DNA from: Gorsachius magnificus
Taxonomy: Eukaryota; Chordata; Aves; Pelecaniformes; Ardeidae
Length of the DNA: 64,000 nucleotides
Reading direction: 5' to 3'
Assembly (NCBI GenBank): GCA_034008185.1
Contig: CM067085.1
Span: 79,596,275-79,660,274, forward strand
Shown here: positions 36,259-48,737 of the stretch, in pieces
How the letters are laid out: each line of letters opens with the position of its first letter
Position numbering within the stretch: the stretch's first letter is position 1
Program-made: the position numbers and the translations under genes
The notes under the pieces: generated by a model
The model's database searches: none
What the model saw: the letters and a program-made list of their open reading frames with translations, nothing else
Told to the model about the DNA's origin: nothing

Positions 36259-38368
36259 ATCCGTGATTAATGGACTTGACATCCATGTTCCCACAGCTTC
36301 TGCTAAACATGCGGTTCAGACCTTATTGTTAAATACCACTGAGATCACAGAAAACTAAACTCTTATGACAGTGGAACGGCTGCGCCAGAGGGCAGACCTC
36401 TCTGAGACAAGTATTACAAGGATTACACCTGAAATATAACACAGAATAACAGGGCACTACAAAAAGGTTCACAGTCTTGGGCCCCTGAATACCTTGCATC
36501 CTTAAAACCAGACTGACCTTTCTGAATGGAAAATAGATCGTCTGAGTGGAGAGATCCAACAAGATAACACGTTATCCAAAATTATGCTGGGAGATTGCAC
36601 GCGCATGCGATGCGTTTATCCCATTTAAGTCAGGGGCACATGCAATCAGCTTGACCTTTCATTTTGTATTTACTCACTAATCAAAATCTTAAAGCAATTT
36701 GACTGAAGCACCGACGGAGATCTCTTTCCTCCACAATTAGCAGGTTTGGATGCAAGCCGAGACACAAGATTTGGAAATAAATTTTAAATCCTTAAAGTCT
36801 GGAGGTGTTTGGATGGCTCCAATTAACATCAATAGAACCACATGTTCACAGACAGAAGAGAACAAAACCTCCAGACAGATAACCTTTTTTCCTAACTACT
36901 CTGAGGTACAAAACTTAATTTTCTACTTTCTCTACTACCTCCACACAGAATGTTCTGGCTACTCCATATAATTTTTTCCTAGACTCCCAGCTTCTATAAA
37001 AAAGTGTTCATGAGTATTTCCCAATTTCTGGTTTTCTGTACATTTTGTACAGAAGCCAGTAGCAAAAAAAAAAAAACCACAAAAAACCAAAAACACAAAA
37101 AAAAAAATTCAAACGTGTCATTCTGAAATAGAAGAGCAATGTCAGTTCATAAGGGCCGTTGTTTAAACAGTTAGCTCTGTCTGAACGATCCTTGTTTTAG
37201 ACCGGGAAGTATTTTAAACCTTAATTACTGCAGCCTGCAAGACTCTGACAGATCTATCTTTTTCTTATGGGCATCTTGCCAAGACGAAGCATGAATTCTT
37301 CTCTTAAGACGACCATACTTAATTAGTGCTTTAGCTAACTTTACGGTGCCTGTATGATTCGATAGACTACTTCTGGCTCTGGCAAGTACATCTGTCTGCT
37401 GCAGTTTGGGGGCTCCTAGGGTCAAAGCTATTTTGCATGCATTTTCACAATTTGTCATTATGCCTGTGTATCCCTACAGATTTTGATTTTGAAATGTAAA
37501 GTACAGAGACTAGGAAACGGAAATTTCCAAACTTGACAAAAAAAAAACCCCAACAACTTACTCCGAATATTCCTTACTATATCAATATGCATGGTTTGAT
37601 TGCGGCTTCAGTACATCATTATAGAATTCAGATATGTATTTACAGCAACAGCTCCATATGGGAAGAGATGGAAGAGCTGAACTCAATAAGGATAAAAACA
37701 TAAACACGTTACCCATTCCGCCACCAACCCTAAGCCAGTATTTCATCTAGAGCTGCTATCCAGCACTGGCCTGTTGCGTGCTGCTGCTTCCGACAGAAAA
37801 ATCTAAGGGCTGTATTTCATTGCTGCAGCTGTTTTTCCAGGAGCACAAACATTTCCCTGCTTTCTGACCACAGAAGGCATCTGACAGGGACTGTTTCTTT
37901 CCTTTGCTTGTCATTCTGAGCCTCTTCCAAGCCAACTTCCCACCACCAACCCCTCTCTGGCTCTTTGCTAACCACTCAATGGGAGCTGCTCTGCCTATTT
38001 CTAGTCATGCGGCCCTTCTTGCAGTTATTGAACACAGACGTGGGTACCTGAAGTATCTCTCCGATTTCCCACGTTTGCATTCAGCCCAATGAAAGCCAAG
38101 ACTGTGCAGCTCAAGAGCTGGGCAGCCTTTCAGGTGGCCAGTGCTTCACCTGGAGATTCCCCAAAGCAGCAGAATCATCTTTTACGCTTAAGCATTATGC
38201 AAGGCAGTTATCTTTATCATCACACCCACCACCTTCAGCGAGGTTTAACTCCAGTGTTAACTGTATAAAACACGTTTCAGCTCTGCCACCAGCTCAGGGT
38301 CTAAAATGACATCATCCTTATGAGAAATCCCAGACTGAACTTTCAGATGTCAAGCAATACAGGTGTCA

Positions 38369-38391
38369 ATATATATATACATGTATATATT
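38369..38391. repeat. Short TA microsatellite, self-complementary
   Basis: ATATATATACATGTATATAT is a perfect palindrome centred on CATG. Confidence 0.9.
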
Positions 38392-39644
38392 TGCACAGCC
38401 TTTTCTTTGTCAGGACATTTTCACAGTTCCTATCCAAACTGAATTTCTTCCCACCCAAATATCCATTCCCACCATCTCTCCCTTTGCTCAAGTCCTCTCT
38501 GGCTGTTCTGAGACTCTGGTAGCTCCCAAGGAACACCCATTTTTTCAGTGAAATCTGCTACACGTGACCTCCTGTTTCATTCTGTCGTAGCGGTCAACTC
38601 ACTGCAGTGAGGCTGCAGCCTCAGCTCCTGGGTGCAGGCACCCACAGTCCTGCCCTATTCATCCCCCCAGGGCATTCCTTACCGCAGACCTTGAGCTTAG
38701 TCCCTACAGCCAGCCGTACTTCTCACCCATCCCTTCCCCAGCAGACATGTTCCCATCTCTTACCAGGACACTACCCCGGGTTTCTGCTCTTCCTCTCATC
38801 ATTTACACTTACTTAGATAACTTGCTGCAAACCGAATCTGACTGCCACTTGTTCAAGTCACTGTCCTTCAGCTGAATTTATAGCATGATTTTCATTGCCA
38901 GCAAAATCCAAACCAACAAGCGCATCCTTACTGTCCCTCTCAAGGCTCCTTAAAATCCCAGGGACCTGATGTGGCAACGGGCGCCTGCTCCTTGCTAGCG
39001 TTGTTCAGGCGATTGAAGAAACCAGCAGCAGTATTTGGTACCCACCGAAGCCTCTGCATGGGTACAAGGAACTGCAGCAATTCAAAATTAAATGGATGAC
39101 ACATGGGTCATCCTGGCCATACCTTGGCCTCGGGATGCGTTGCCCAACAAGATGGGAAGCACAGCCTGGTACACTGCAGCAGAACAGTATTTTGTACCGG
39201 AGCGGTCTGAGCTGGTCAGAGTGAACAGAAGAGTACCAAAGTTTATCACAACCCTTCCATAAACAGAACCTTTGTGCCTTAGGCAAAAGGACAGATGCAA
39301 AGAGGATGCTGGCAGGGCTGGGCTTTCAGAGTATTTCCTCCTTCCAGTTCTTTCCTAGATCCAAATATTCCCAAGAGCTCCCCTGTTCCAGGCTATTTGG
39401 CCCATTAGCTGTAGCTGTGCTAACACTGGTGGAGGACAAGACACAAGACAGAGTTATCAACCAAGTTTTTACAGCCTCATCGAGGTGCCAGGAGAGCAGC
39501 CCTTCAAGGGGGGAGCAGCCATAGATGCTGCAAAGAGGGACTGTAAACTATTTACTGTTTACTCCTAACTACTTCTGCCCTTCCTCCTCCTCCACTCCCT
39601 GATCTAACTGCTCCGTTGTGGGCTTGATCCCAGAGGTCAGTTTT

Positions 39645-39729
39645 CAGGAAGAAGGAGCAGCTGCCCACTGGGGGTTGGACTAGAGGACCTCTAGAGGTCC
39701 CTTCCAACCCAAAACATTCTATGATTCTA
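39645..39729 (+). mobile_element. CR1 LINE 3' tail
   Basis: GGGGGTTGGACTAGAGGACC, then AGGTCCCTTCCAACCC and AACATTCTATGATTCTA, is a CR1 3' terminus on the plus strand. About 85 bases are recognisable. The upstream limit is uncertain because the ORF2 text is not clear. Confidence 0.9.
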
Positions 39730-40470
39730 CAATCAGCATACCCCCAATGTTCCTGCAAAGAAAGCTTTGCAGTATTTACCAATTCATCCCCATGAGCTCC
39801 TGGGGACAGGAGGTCCCCGTGCTCTGTGAAGTTCACCTGAGAAGCCAAGCAGACTCAGAGTGCTGTGTCCATGACCAAGCGCCAGCTATACTTTGTGACA
39901 TGGGGCCAATGTCTTTTTTCCTTATTTTTTTTTTTTCCCTCTTTTCCTATTTCCGTTACTGCCTTGGCCTTTGATATCTTGGTGACATGAGAACGGCATC
40001 TTACATGTTTCTGTAAAAATAAAATTAAATTTAAATGAAATAACGTAACACTGATTTCATCTGCCATCCTCTAAGCAGAGGGGGTACATTGCTCCTGACA
40101 CTAAGCCCAGCAGCAGCACCCTGCCGTCAGGGATCAAGTTCTGGCTAACGGCACGCATAAGATTCAACATCTCCATAAGTTTGCTATCTTGAGCAAATTT
40201 TTTGTGGGTTTTAAACTTATTTATGGTGGAGAGAAAGAATCCAGTAAGATACCTGACTACATCTTTTACAGCAGGACAGGTCTGTAACCTCTGTAGCCCG
40301 CGTCTTCTTGCCCAGGAGATTGTTCCAGCTACTGAAAAAGCACAGTCAGGGTGCAAGAACAACGCCGTATTAAAAACGCAGGAGAAGGCACGGATCGCCT
40401 GGAAAAAACAGCCTTGCTTTAGCACTACCTATCACCTCTTGGACCATATCTGGGCTGCAAAACACCTGCA

Positions 40471-40604
40471 GCGCCGTGCCGTGGCACTGCCTCTGTGCAC
40501 CGGAGCCCTGCGGGCAGCAGGGAGGCCACCCCGCGCTGGCCGGGCCACCACCCCACGCCACCCCTCAGCCGCACCTCCCGCGCCACCCCAGCCTCTCTGC
40601 CGAC
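40471..40604. promoter_or_regulatory. Small CpG-rich patch
   Basis: By hand count 13 CpG occur in about 135 GC-rich bases within an AT-rich region. This could be a small unmethylated element, or a GC-rich repeat remnant that I cannot name. No core promoter motif is visible. Confidence 0.3.
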
Positions 40605-41110
40605 TGGGTCTGACAGGGGAGATGACTGATTAAAGTGACAGGCAGGGTTTCAATCGAGAGAGGAGCTTGTTTGAGCGCAGGCCTGTCTACTTCGGTAAAT
40701 CTCTGGTTTTATCAGCTCTGTGCAACCGGCTCATTTAGACCCGATCGGTGGCAGTCCATCTCCTCGCAGCCCCTTGTCAGTGACAGCCCTCAGGTGCCTA
40801 AGCACGCCAGCCTTGATACGAGTCAAACCCTGCTGCGAACGGAGATTAACCTGCAAAATCACACGGGGCTCTTCTTAAGAGTATTCTAGCCAGGCACAAG
40901 GAAACTACAGACTCCATCAGACTTGGTAAACTTTCTCTAGCTTCTCCGTGCCCCGCATCTCATTTGCATTCGCTTTAGAGGCGGAATAAAAATAACCAAC
41001 GACCTGGGCCACATGAGCAAAAAGATTTCTAAGTAGTCTTTGTATAACCCAGTAGTTTGTCAGAAAACACTGGAATTATTTCAAAAATCTGCATAGCCAT
41101 GTAGAAGATG

Positions 41111-41178
41111 AAATATTAATAGATTTAATATTAAAATATTTTATTAAATTAATATTAATTCACCATTAAATTTTAAAG
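41111..41178. repeat. AT-rich palindromic tract
   Basis: About 68 bases, nearly all A or T, with repeated AATATT and TTAATATTAA words that are self-complementary. Such tracts melt easily and can act as matrix-attachment DNA. Here they may be only low-complexity sequence. Confidence 0.7.
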
Positions 41179-41599
41179 AGTTTCATATTTCATAAGAAAA
41201 TCACAGTGAAACTACCAATAGGGATTTAACGCATGAAACCAATTATACAAGATCATTAAGCAATGCCTCAAAAAGCAATCCAAAAAGTTTTCAGCGATAA
41301 AGCTGAATTAAGTGAATTCTGTTTACAAACTGCAACTGTTTGTTCAAGTTCTTACCCGAAAGGATATTTGCCCTCACTCACAAATGTTTCACATAGGTTA
41401 CTAGAACATTAATATGTTAGTCGTCTTCAGTTCTTTAATATACACATATAGCTGCTTTATTTTTGTTTTTCTTTCCCTTTATATATGGTCTGCGGTATCA
41501 AAACTGTTCATTAAGTTTGGGTTGGTTTCCTTTTGCCCCCCAAAAAAAGAAAAAAATACACCAGCTATGAGAGTAAACCCTCTGAATGCTTTCTGTGAT

Positions 41600-41653
41600 C
41601 ATTGGGTAAAGCTCTCTTAGAGATGTCATTGGGTAAAGCTCTCTTAGAGATGC
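41600..41653. repeat. 27-bp tandem duplication
   Basis: The unit CATTGGGTAAAGCTCTCTTA plus GAGATG and one more base occurs at 41600-41626 and again at 41627-41653, with one mismatch in the last base. The near identity implies a recent event. Confidence 0.95.
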
Positions 41654-44573
41654 TGACTTACCACGCCGAAGACAAAAGCTTTGATTGCACTCAATTATCT
41701 TCTGACAAAGCAATAGGGAGAACGGCAGAGGGTTTTGGTTTTGTTCTTTTTTTTTTTCAAATGGGTCTACTCAATTTTTGCTACTACTTCCAAGCCAGGA
41801 AGTTAACTACTTCTTGAGGAACCCATTTTCCCATTTTGATAACATCAGATTCATTTAAAGCATAAGCGATCAAGTTTGTTCAGTTATTCCACCTCCTTTA
41901 CATGTTCTTTACAGGACGCTTCTCCCTTTTGTCCTCTCTCAGGTATCCATAGTGCCCAACAAACCAGAACGATATGGTCAGCTCGCTTCAGGCGCGAGCT
42001 ACCGGTCTATAAAGTCACAATGCAGAATACCCTTCATTGTAGCACAGTGTACCCAGACTTCAATTATTTTTTCAATAACATTAAAGACTTGTTTGTATAA
42101 CCAACAACGCTGGGCTAAAATGTTGCATGGGGTTTTATAATTAGATAAAGCTATTGTTTAGAGTCAGACAGTGCCCGTTTACAGTTCAATAAACAACTTG
42201 TCACAGTTGCTTGGTCAGAGCAGACCTAGATGTCGATGGAAACAGTTAGCACTGAAGTAGCAAAATAAATTGGTCTCCTGAGTAAATAAATTGAGCAGCA
42301 ATGTGAATATGCCTCATCAGTAAAGACTGTAATTTATAAAGGCTTTGTAAATAGCAGCTTATATAGACTGACTTTTAAGGAAATGCTTTGCCTTCTCTTA
42401 TACTTAAAAAAAAAAAAAAGTTTAACAACAGTCTTTAGTCCATGAGTTTTATACGTATTAGTGTAGACAATACAAAATAATGCCAGCTCTTACTAAAAAT
42501 ACTATTTTGCTGTATTTTTCTCAATAAGTACCAATAATTACACCAGATTATGGTGCGTTTACATTTCCCGTGTTGGTTTTGCCATTTGGAAGCACCCAAG
42601 AGGATCCAGCAGGCGCATACTGAGCGCTAACGCGCTTCCAGCCAAGGCACAGAGTAATTTCTCAGCTCTGCCAGCACCATCGGTACGCATCCACCAGTGA
42701 AACCTAGTGTGCATGCACACAATACTGCAGAAACGGAACACAAATTTTAACTTTTGAGTGTGAAACTACTTTATCCTTACCTCTTCAAATGTTTATTATA
42801 ATTTTGCCTGTGAATAATCTCAATAAAGCCATTAGTCTCGTGCAAAACCTTATACGTTTCTATAGCCAGTGCTTTGTACTTTTTACTTGAGTGGAACTAG
42901 CTAAACGGCTGAGACTACAAATGGTGCTGAACAGTTTGCAGACCTAAAGCTGTTCAGAGGAAATTTCAGGCTTGATGAACACCTAAGAAAAAATGAAGTG
43001 GTAAAAAAAAAAAAACCCAAATTGAATTTTAAGAAATTTGTACCCATGTGTGTGCATATATAGGTATACACATACACACACCCATAAACTGCAGCTGCTC
43101 AAAATCATGAAAATCCAAGTACAAAGGTTGCTATTAATACTGCACTCATTTGCAAAAATCATCATTATTTCTGGCCTGTGTCTAGACTGATGAAAAATTG
43201 ATAGATTGCATTTTCTAGAGCACTTCCCAAGCCAAAGGACATCAACAATGTTATTATTTCCATGGAAATACTTTGCTTAGCCCTAAATTAGATTTCCATT
43301 TTAGCACATTAATCCACGTACATCTATAAAAAGAGGGGGTGGACAGGTGGAGAACAATAACATTAGTAAAATTATACATAATTCTGGAAAGAATTAGGGA
43401 AACACAGTCTGTCTTGCTATTGCCTTTATTGTTCGTAATATGTCTCCCTTTGACATTTTGAAAAAGGAAGGAAAAAAAAATATCTATTAGGTTTCAAGTC
43501 CAAAGCAATTAATCATGTGAAAAATATTGAACTATTTTAAAAGTTACCTCTTCAAAATGCATAACATGTTTGTTCCTAAAATATCATTATTTTATTTCAA
43601 TGTTATTTATAAATGACTTATTGAACCAAAGTGCCTTCTACTTTCAACTCTCGGTGTATGTTCTAATGCTTCTGCACTCAGTACGCATTCCTAACCCACC
43701 ACCATATTTTTCTGTTCTTTCCAACAGAAATTTAAACCACTCTCTTTTGTGCAAACTGCAATACTTCTATTCACCAGCCCAGAGAAACACCCAGTCAGTT
43801 TGCTCCTGTTTCTTCAGAGTTAAGTCTAACATTGTCTATTTTTTCCCCAAAAATCTCAAATTATTGGACTTGTATTCTAATTCAGCCCCTTCTGCCATCA
43901 AATATCAAGTTCATTTTACTTGAGAACAGCTATTCTATTTTTCTTTCCAAAGCAAATCTCAGAAACCAACTCAGGTCCAACTAATTACGAGCAGGTTTAT
44001 TAGAAGAGAATAGATAGGGGTAATTTCAATAGAAATCTCTGCAGGAAGGGAAGAACTGCACATTACCGTGCAATACAAGCGACAAGATCATTACAAGCTC
44101 CCTGTGCCTCCCTTAGCACCTCAGTACTGTTCTCCCTCAATTTCTGTGTCCTTTTTAAATTCAAAGACAAATGTCATAGTTTCAGTTCCTCTCACACTTT
44201 CCATCCCTGCTATGTTAGAAAATTAATTCTTTACTGTATCAGAAGGTTCATTTTAATGACCCAGATACATACTGCCCAAGACAACTTTGGTCGGCTTATC
44301 TGTATTTCTCCACAGCCTTTGATCTGACACAATAATTTTGGGGCAACTTGACTTTATCTGCTCAGAGTCATATTTCTATTAAATTGTTACTCCTTTTTTT
44401 CTATGTAAATGCCTAATAAATTATCTTTACAAAAATTTCTTAGATCGCTTCTCTAGCTGCCATCCCACTTTGTTGTACGGGAACACAAGTAGAAATTCGC
44501 GACACCGAGATTACATAAAGTTTGAAAATTCAGGGTGAAATCACAAGAATTTTTTCAAGGCATAGCCATTTCT
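41654..44573. other. Unique AT-rich non-coding stretch
   Basis: No gene or interspersed repeat is recognised. A TG/CA-rich imperfect inverted repeat lies at 43041-43083. Confidence 0.6.
43041..43083. repeat. Imperfect TG/CA inverted repeat
   Basis: ATGTGTGTGCATATATAGG is followed by TATACACATACACACACCC. The two arms are largely complementary and could form a hairpin or Z-DNA-like structure. Confidence 0.75.
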
Positions 44574-44603
44574 CCCCCCCCCCCCCCCCCCCCCTTTTTT
44601 TTT
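44574..44603. repeat. Poly(C) 21 followed by poly(T) 9
   Basis: An uninterrupted pyrimidine tract of C21T9. On the minus strand it is A9G21, a candidate for quadruplex or triplex structure. It explains the proline and glycine runs in the surrounding frames. Confidence 0.95.
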
Positions 44604-47600
44604 CCTCCTCAAGCACACACAGAGATATACACACAACTGACCAGCATCACACTGCCTGTACCCAGTACAAAGGAAACTTCTCCAGGAGGGAGCCAAGCTA
44701 CCGTTCAGGTAACAGAGGAAGAAGAAATGGCACAAAGTCAAATAGTTGGGGGAATTTGTGAGCATGTGCCCTCTTCTGAAGCATGGTCTTCTATTTACGT
44801 GCTTAATCAAGACTTTGACACCCAGTCATAGATATAGTTTTAGTATGACTGTTTCAGCAAGATAATAAAAAAAGAACAATAACATTGTTGCAGCAACGAT
44901 AAAATCGTAATTTAACTCTATAAAACTCAGAGACATCCTCGGCCTAAAATCACCGGATACCATAGTCAAATAAAGACGCGAAGAACAACTCAAGCTAAAA
45001 GAGCTCAAGTAAAGGTCAATCACTTTGTTGCTCTTTTTCCAAGTCAGGCAATAATGCCATGCAGCTGTTTAATTTCTTTTCCAATGTTTTAATTGCTTTA
45101 CAGTGCAGGATCTGCCATGAAGCGACCCTGTTCCCAGTTTTAAGTTCTTACTTCTGGGAGATAGGTAAGGTCACACCACCAAAAAACCCGCCACCTTCCT
45201 CCAAAGGAATACCACCCCTGTTGTCCTCCTTCAATCATTCCACTCTCTCTTGGCTTAGGAAACACAACAATCGGATGCCTGTCTTTAGTATCCCCTGAAA
45301 GGCCTGCCTTTCTTGCAGTTGAAAACCATTTTAAACTGAAATAACATTATTAGAATTGCTGTACGACTGAAATAATATGCAAAGTGTAACAAAAGACGAT
45401 GTCATAATGCACGAGTATGAAAGTCTGAAATCATGTGGCACTGACCATGTTAATCCCGGGTTCTACCACCACCCAAAAACGTGCTTTTGCAAACTTCATG
45501 TTCCCTTAACATAGCTTTATTTTAACCGAGAAAATAAAGGAAAACCCTTTTTCTTCTTGATTCGGGCTGTTTTTTCCTTCGAGTAGATGAATACTGAAAT
45601 GGAGAGAAATTGTCCATGTCGTACACTGCCTGAATGAAGTCACTGTGCCTCTTATCACAGAGCAGAACCAAGGAAGGCATCAATAAATAAAGATGTATTA
45701 CTCTAGACTGTCATTTTGATTATTAGGCTAATGTATTCCAGAAGCAAGGCGGGAAGAATAGAGTGCTCTTCCGGTAAGTATGTGGTTCTGCAGGTATTAA
45801 CAGAAATACTGGAGCAGAGCTCCAATTTGCAGGAGCCTGCAGCAAGGTTGCATTCACAATAAGGTCAGTAAAAAATGGCAAACACATTAGCAAGTAAGCT
45901 ACTCCCCTAAGTGCATAACGCTTTCTCCATCAATATTTTGTGGGAATTTAAACCACAATGATTTTATTATTTTATAAATCTCGGTTAGCATGTGTATAAT
46001 GACATGTCAGTTCATGCACAGTGTCAATATAAAATGCCACTTTTGAATTCAACCAGGCATGTTATTAAAATGAAAAGTTCTGACTGACATTTCCAAGGAA
46101 CATTAGTTCTTCCCTAAGTAACTCAGACCTCAGAGTAACCCATAAACAGAACGAAGTATGTCCATTCCAGTGTCCAGCAGCCCTCCTACGCAGGCCATGA
46201 AGCAGTAAGTCATTTCCCTCTAGACCAAGGATTTAGTCTAACACCAGTCCGTGCTTTTCAGCACGGGGGTACGCAATACCATGGAGGTATCAACCATCAC
46301 CGGTGGAAAGGTCCAGCCAATGCTTTTGGCTGTGAAGCACAGAGCAGCCAACCACAGCTGGAGACGAACAGCTTTACCAAGCCAGCCTAAGTAGCACAAA
46401 GCTTTAGCAACACATGGAAGGGTAACCTATAAATGATCTGATCATTTTACTGCTGGTTTTTATATGATTTCTAAGCTAGTGGTTGAACCTTAGTCTTCCT
46501 GAATTCAGCCAGACTTGCGTCACTGACTTCAATGGACTGAATATTTCCCACCACGGAGACCTTTCTTGGAACTGTATTCAATAGAATTGTTTTTACCTGT
46601 AGAAAAGGTGCATTATAACATCCACTAGGCAGTACATAACACAACAAATCCTACTTCATTTCCTGTAATTAAAAAGAAGGATAGATACTTCTTTGAATAG
46701 CTTGAGTGTTTAATGCCATGAGGGAGCATTCCCTTTCACACTGCACAAGCACTGCCTGGCTAAAGGAATTGAAAACAAACCATTACCTGATGCAACCATG
46801 ACCATTGCAAAGCTGAGAACGAGAGGTCAAAGAGAGCAGAAGTGGTTAAGGGGCTGTCGAGGCATGGCTGGGCTCCACCAAGTTCCAAAGGACTTGTTCC
46901 GAGCCAGCTCAAGGCTTTTCAGCAGGGAAGAAGAAACCCGTTTTTTCTGGGGCTGCAGAATAAGTGGTGAGCAGCAGGAAGGAGCAACTGAGGATGATAA
47001 GAGGTGAGTGGGTAGGGTGGTGTGAGCTCAGCTGAAAGAAGTTTAGGAAATCTTGGAGGGCTGTGGGTGGGGAAGGGATGATAGGTAATAGGTTTTCATG
47101 GGGAGGGGTTGGATGGGAGCTAGAAGAGGCCAGTGTGGTTGCAAAGACTGTGATAAGACTCTTGTTGTTCCAGGTTCCCCTTAAGAAATACATTCAATTA
47201 AAATATTTCTTTAACTTATCTATATTTTGGCTAGCTCTTGTCTAAAGCCATCACCAGATGTCTCCAGTTCCTTCTCTGGGCATTCGTAAACATATGAAGG
47301 CAAGATCTTCTTGCATGAACAAGACGATGTTCGTCTTCCCTACACATAAGTTTCCCAAAGGTAAACAGGCTTGAAATCCAGCCATCGCCTGCATGCTCGT
47401 GCAGAGCTGAAAAGACATTTACATAACAAAGTATTGACATGAGTACCTGAACCAGCCTATCGAGAACTGTCAAAACAAGGCCGTGGTTAGTCATGCTGCT
47501 GTCTACTTTAAGGAACTAATATTATGAGCAGCAGAGTGCTCCATCAATTTCAGCTTTCAGGTAGGGTTTAGGGCAATGCTAAGTAGAAGCTGCAAAATAC

Positions 47601-48584
47601 GGGTCGGAAGTTTACAGGAAAGGTGGCTGTCTATTACTAGCTGTGATGAGGAGAAAAGTGATATACCATCGTTTAACAGGCAGAGTTGGAAAGCAGCATT
47701 TTCGGTGGTGCATCTCTGGTTCTGTACCCAGAACAAATGGCAACAGAATTGGGAGGTGGCGTGCACCGAATCACAGATGTCCTTACTTAACGGGGAAGGT
47801 AACCAACCGTCCACCCCTCAAAGCTCTCTCCACCATTGACCATCAGCACTTCCACTTTTAACAGTGAGCCCGGTATTTTTCAGCCAGCTCCTGTTTCACT
47901 CAATCACATCAGTCATGCCTGCATTTATTGAACCTATTCCACCGAAAGCACAGCTTCCCGTTCTGGGGGACGGGGCTTTTCTTCCTCATAACTGGGCTGT
48001 TACTGTTACTCATATGACTTCAGAATCAGATTTCTATTTAGAAGTTCCTACAGAGGCTGCCTCCCCGCCTCACCTTCAATTTTTCCTGCCCTCGGACCTG
48101 CATCCCGCCTCTCACCTGGGTCCTGGTGCACATGCTGATCCAGGTTTGCAGTAGCAAGGATGGGGCTTCCCTGGAGCTACCCTATGGATCATCTTCAGAA
48201 ATGACTCTCTAGTCAAAAAAAAAAGGTTACAGCACTACAATAAAGAGATCTGGTTTACATTAGGAAGCTATTTTTCAGTGCTCGTCACACCCAGGACTCA
48301 GGTTTCGTTGTTTGATCTTCTCCCTGTTCATTACACTTCTAGGCATTTCTAAAGCCACAGGACAGAGCAGCACAAAATCCTCCAGCTCCTTTACAGTCCA
48401 ACTTGAGGCATTGCAAGGGTAGAGGGATTTTTATAAGCTTATCATTTGGGCTGGGAGATTTTTTCCCCCCAACCTATAAAAGGAAATTTTTAAAGATGCT
48501 TAAGACCATTTGGGTGGTCAATCAGTATCCATTAGATGAGACTTGAGATTGAAACCTAGAGGTGCTTAAATATGGTTTAGTTTT
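44604..48584. other. Unique non-coding stretch
   Basis: No gene is assigned. At 46798-47007 a 69-codon frame ends just after a good splice-donor match (AAGAG then GTGAGT, GT at 47004). At 47231-47494 a minus frame of 87 codons is open. Neither matches a known protein, and no paired acceptor or neighbouring exon was found. Confidence 0.5.
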
Positions 48585-48676
48585 AGGTAGTCCTGCGAGA
48601 AGCAGGGAGTTGGACTGGATGACCCTTATGAGTCCCTTCCAACCTCAGATATTCTATGATGCTATGATTCTATGAT
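48585..48676 (+). mobile_element. CR1 LINE 3' tail
   Basis: GGGAGTTGGACTGGATGACC, then GTCCCTTCCAACCTCAGATATTCTATGATG and further ATTCTATGAT units, make a CR1 3' end on the plus strand. The terminal word is repeated (TTCTATGATGCTATGATTCTATGAT), as CR1 tails are. The upstream edge may reach about 48500. Confidence 0.9.
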
Positions 48677-48691
48677 AATTAGATATTGAAA

Positions 48692-48737
48692 ACAAATAAT
48701 AAGTGATTAAACAGACAAATAATAAGTGATTAAACAG
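48692..48737. repeat. Perfect 23-bp tandem duplication
   Basis: ACAAATAATAAGTGATTAAA plus CAG occurs at 48692-48714 and again, with no mismatch, at 48715-48737. It starts 16 bases after the CR1 3' end. Confidence 0.97.

Larger units (their letters stand above)
35767..39644. other. Unique AT-rich non-coding stretch
   Basis: No gene is recognised. It contains an A run (36099-36117), a T run (36241-36258), an A-rich tract (about 37059-37107) and a TA repeat (38369-38391). Confidence 0.6.
39730..41599. other. Unique non-coding stretch
   Basis: Contains the CpG-rich patch at 40471-40604 and an AT-rich palindromic tract at 41111-41178. Two long opposite-strand frames (40057-40425 minus, 122 codons; 40202-40633 plus, 143 codons) overlap. 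Neither has a recognised domain and at most one could be real. Confidence 0.5.

Noticed and set aside
40057..40633. Overlapping long frames on opposite strands (122 and 143 codons)
   Set aside because: They contradict each other, show no known motif, and one ends in a Pro/Arg/Ala-rich stretch that reflects the CpG-rich patch.
46798..47009. Possible exon ending at a GTGAGT splice donor
   Set aside because: One good donor match is expected by chance. No acceptor, partner exon or known protein text supports it.
47231..47494. 87-codon minus frame with normal amino-acid composition
   Set aside because: No similarity to a known family could be recognised, and its length is within chance expectation.
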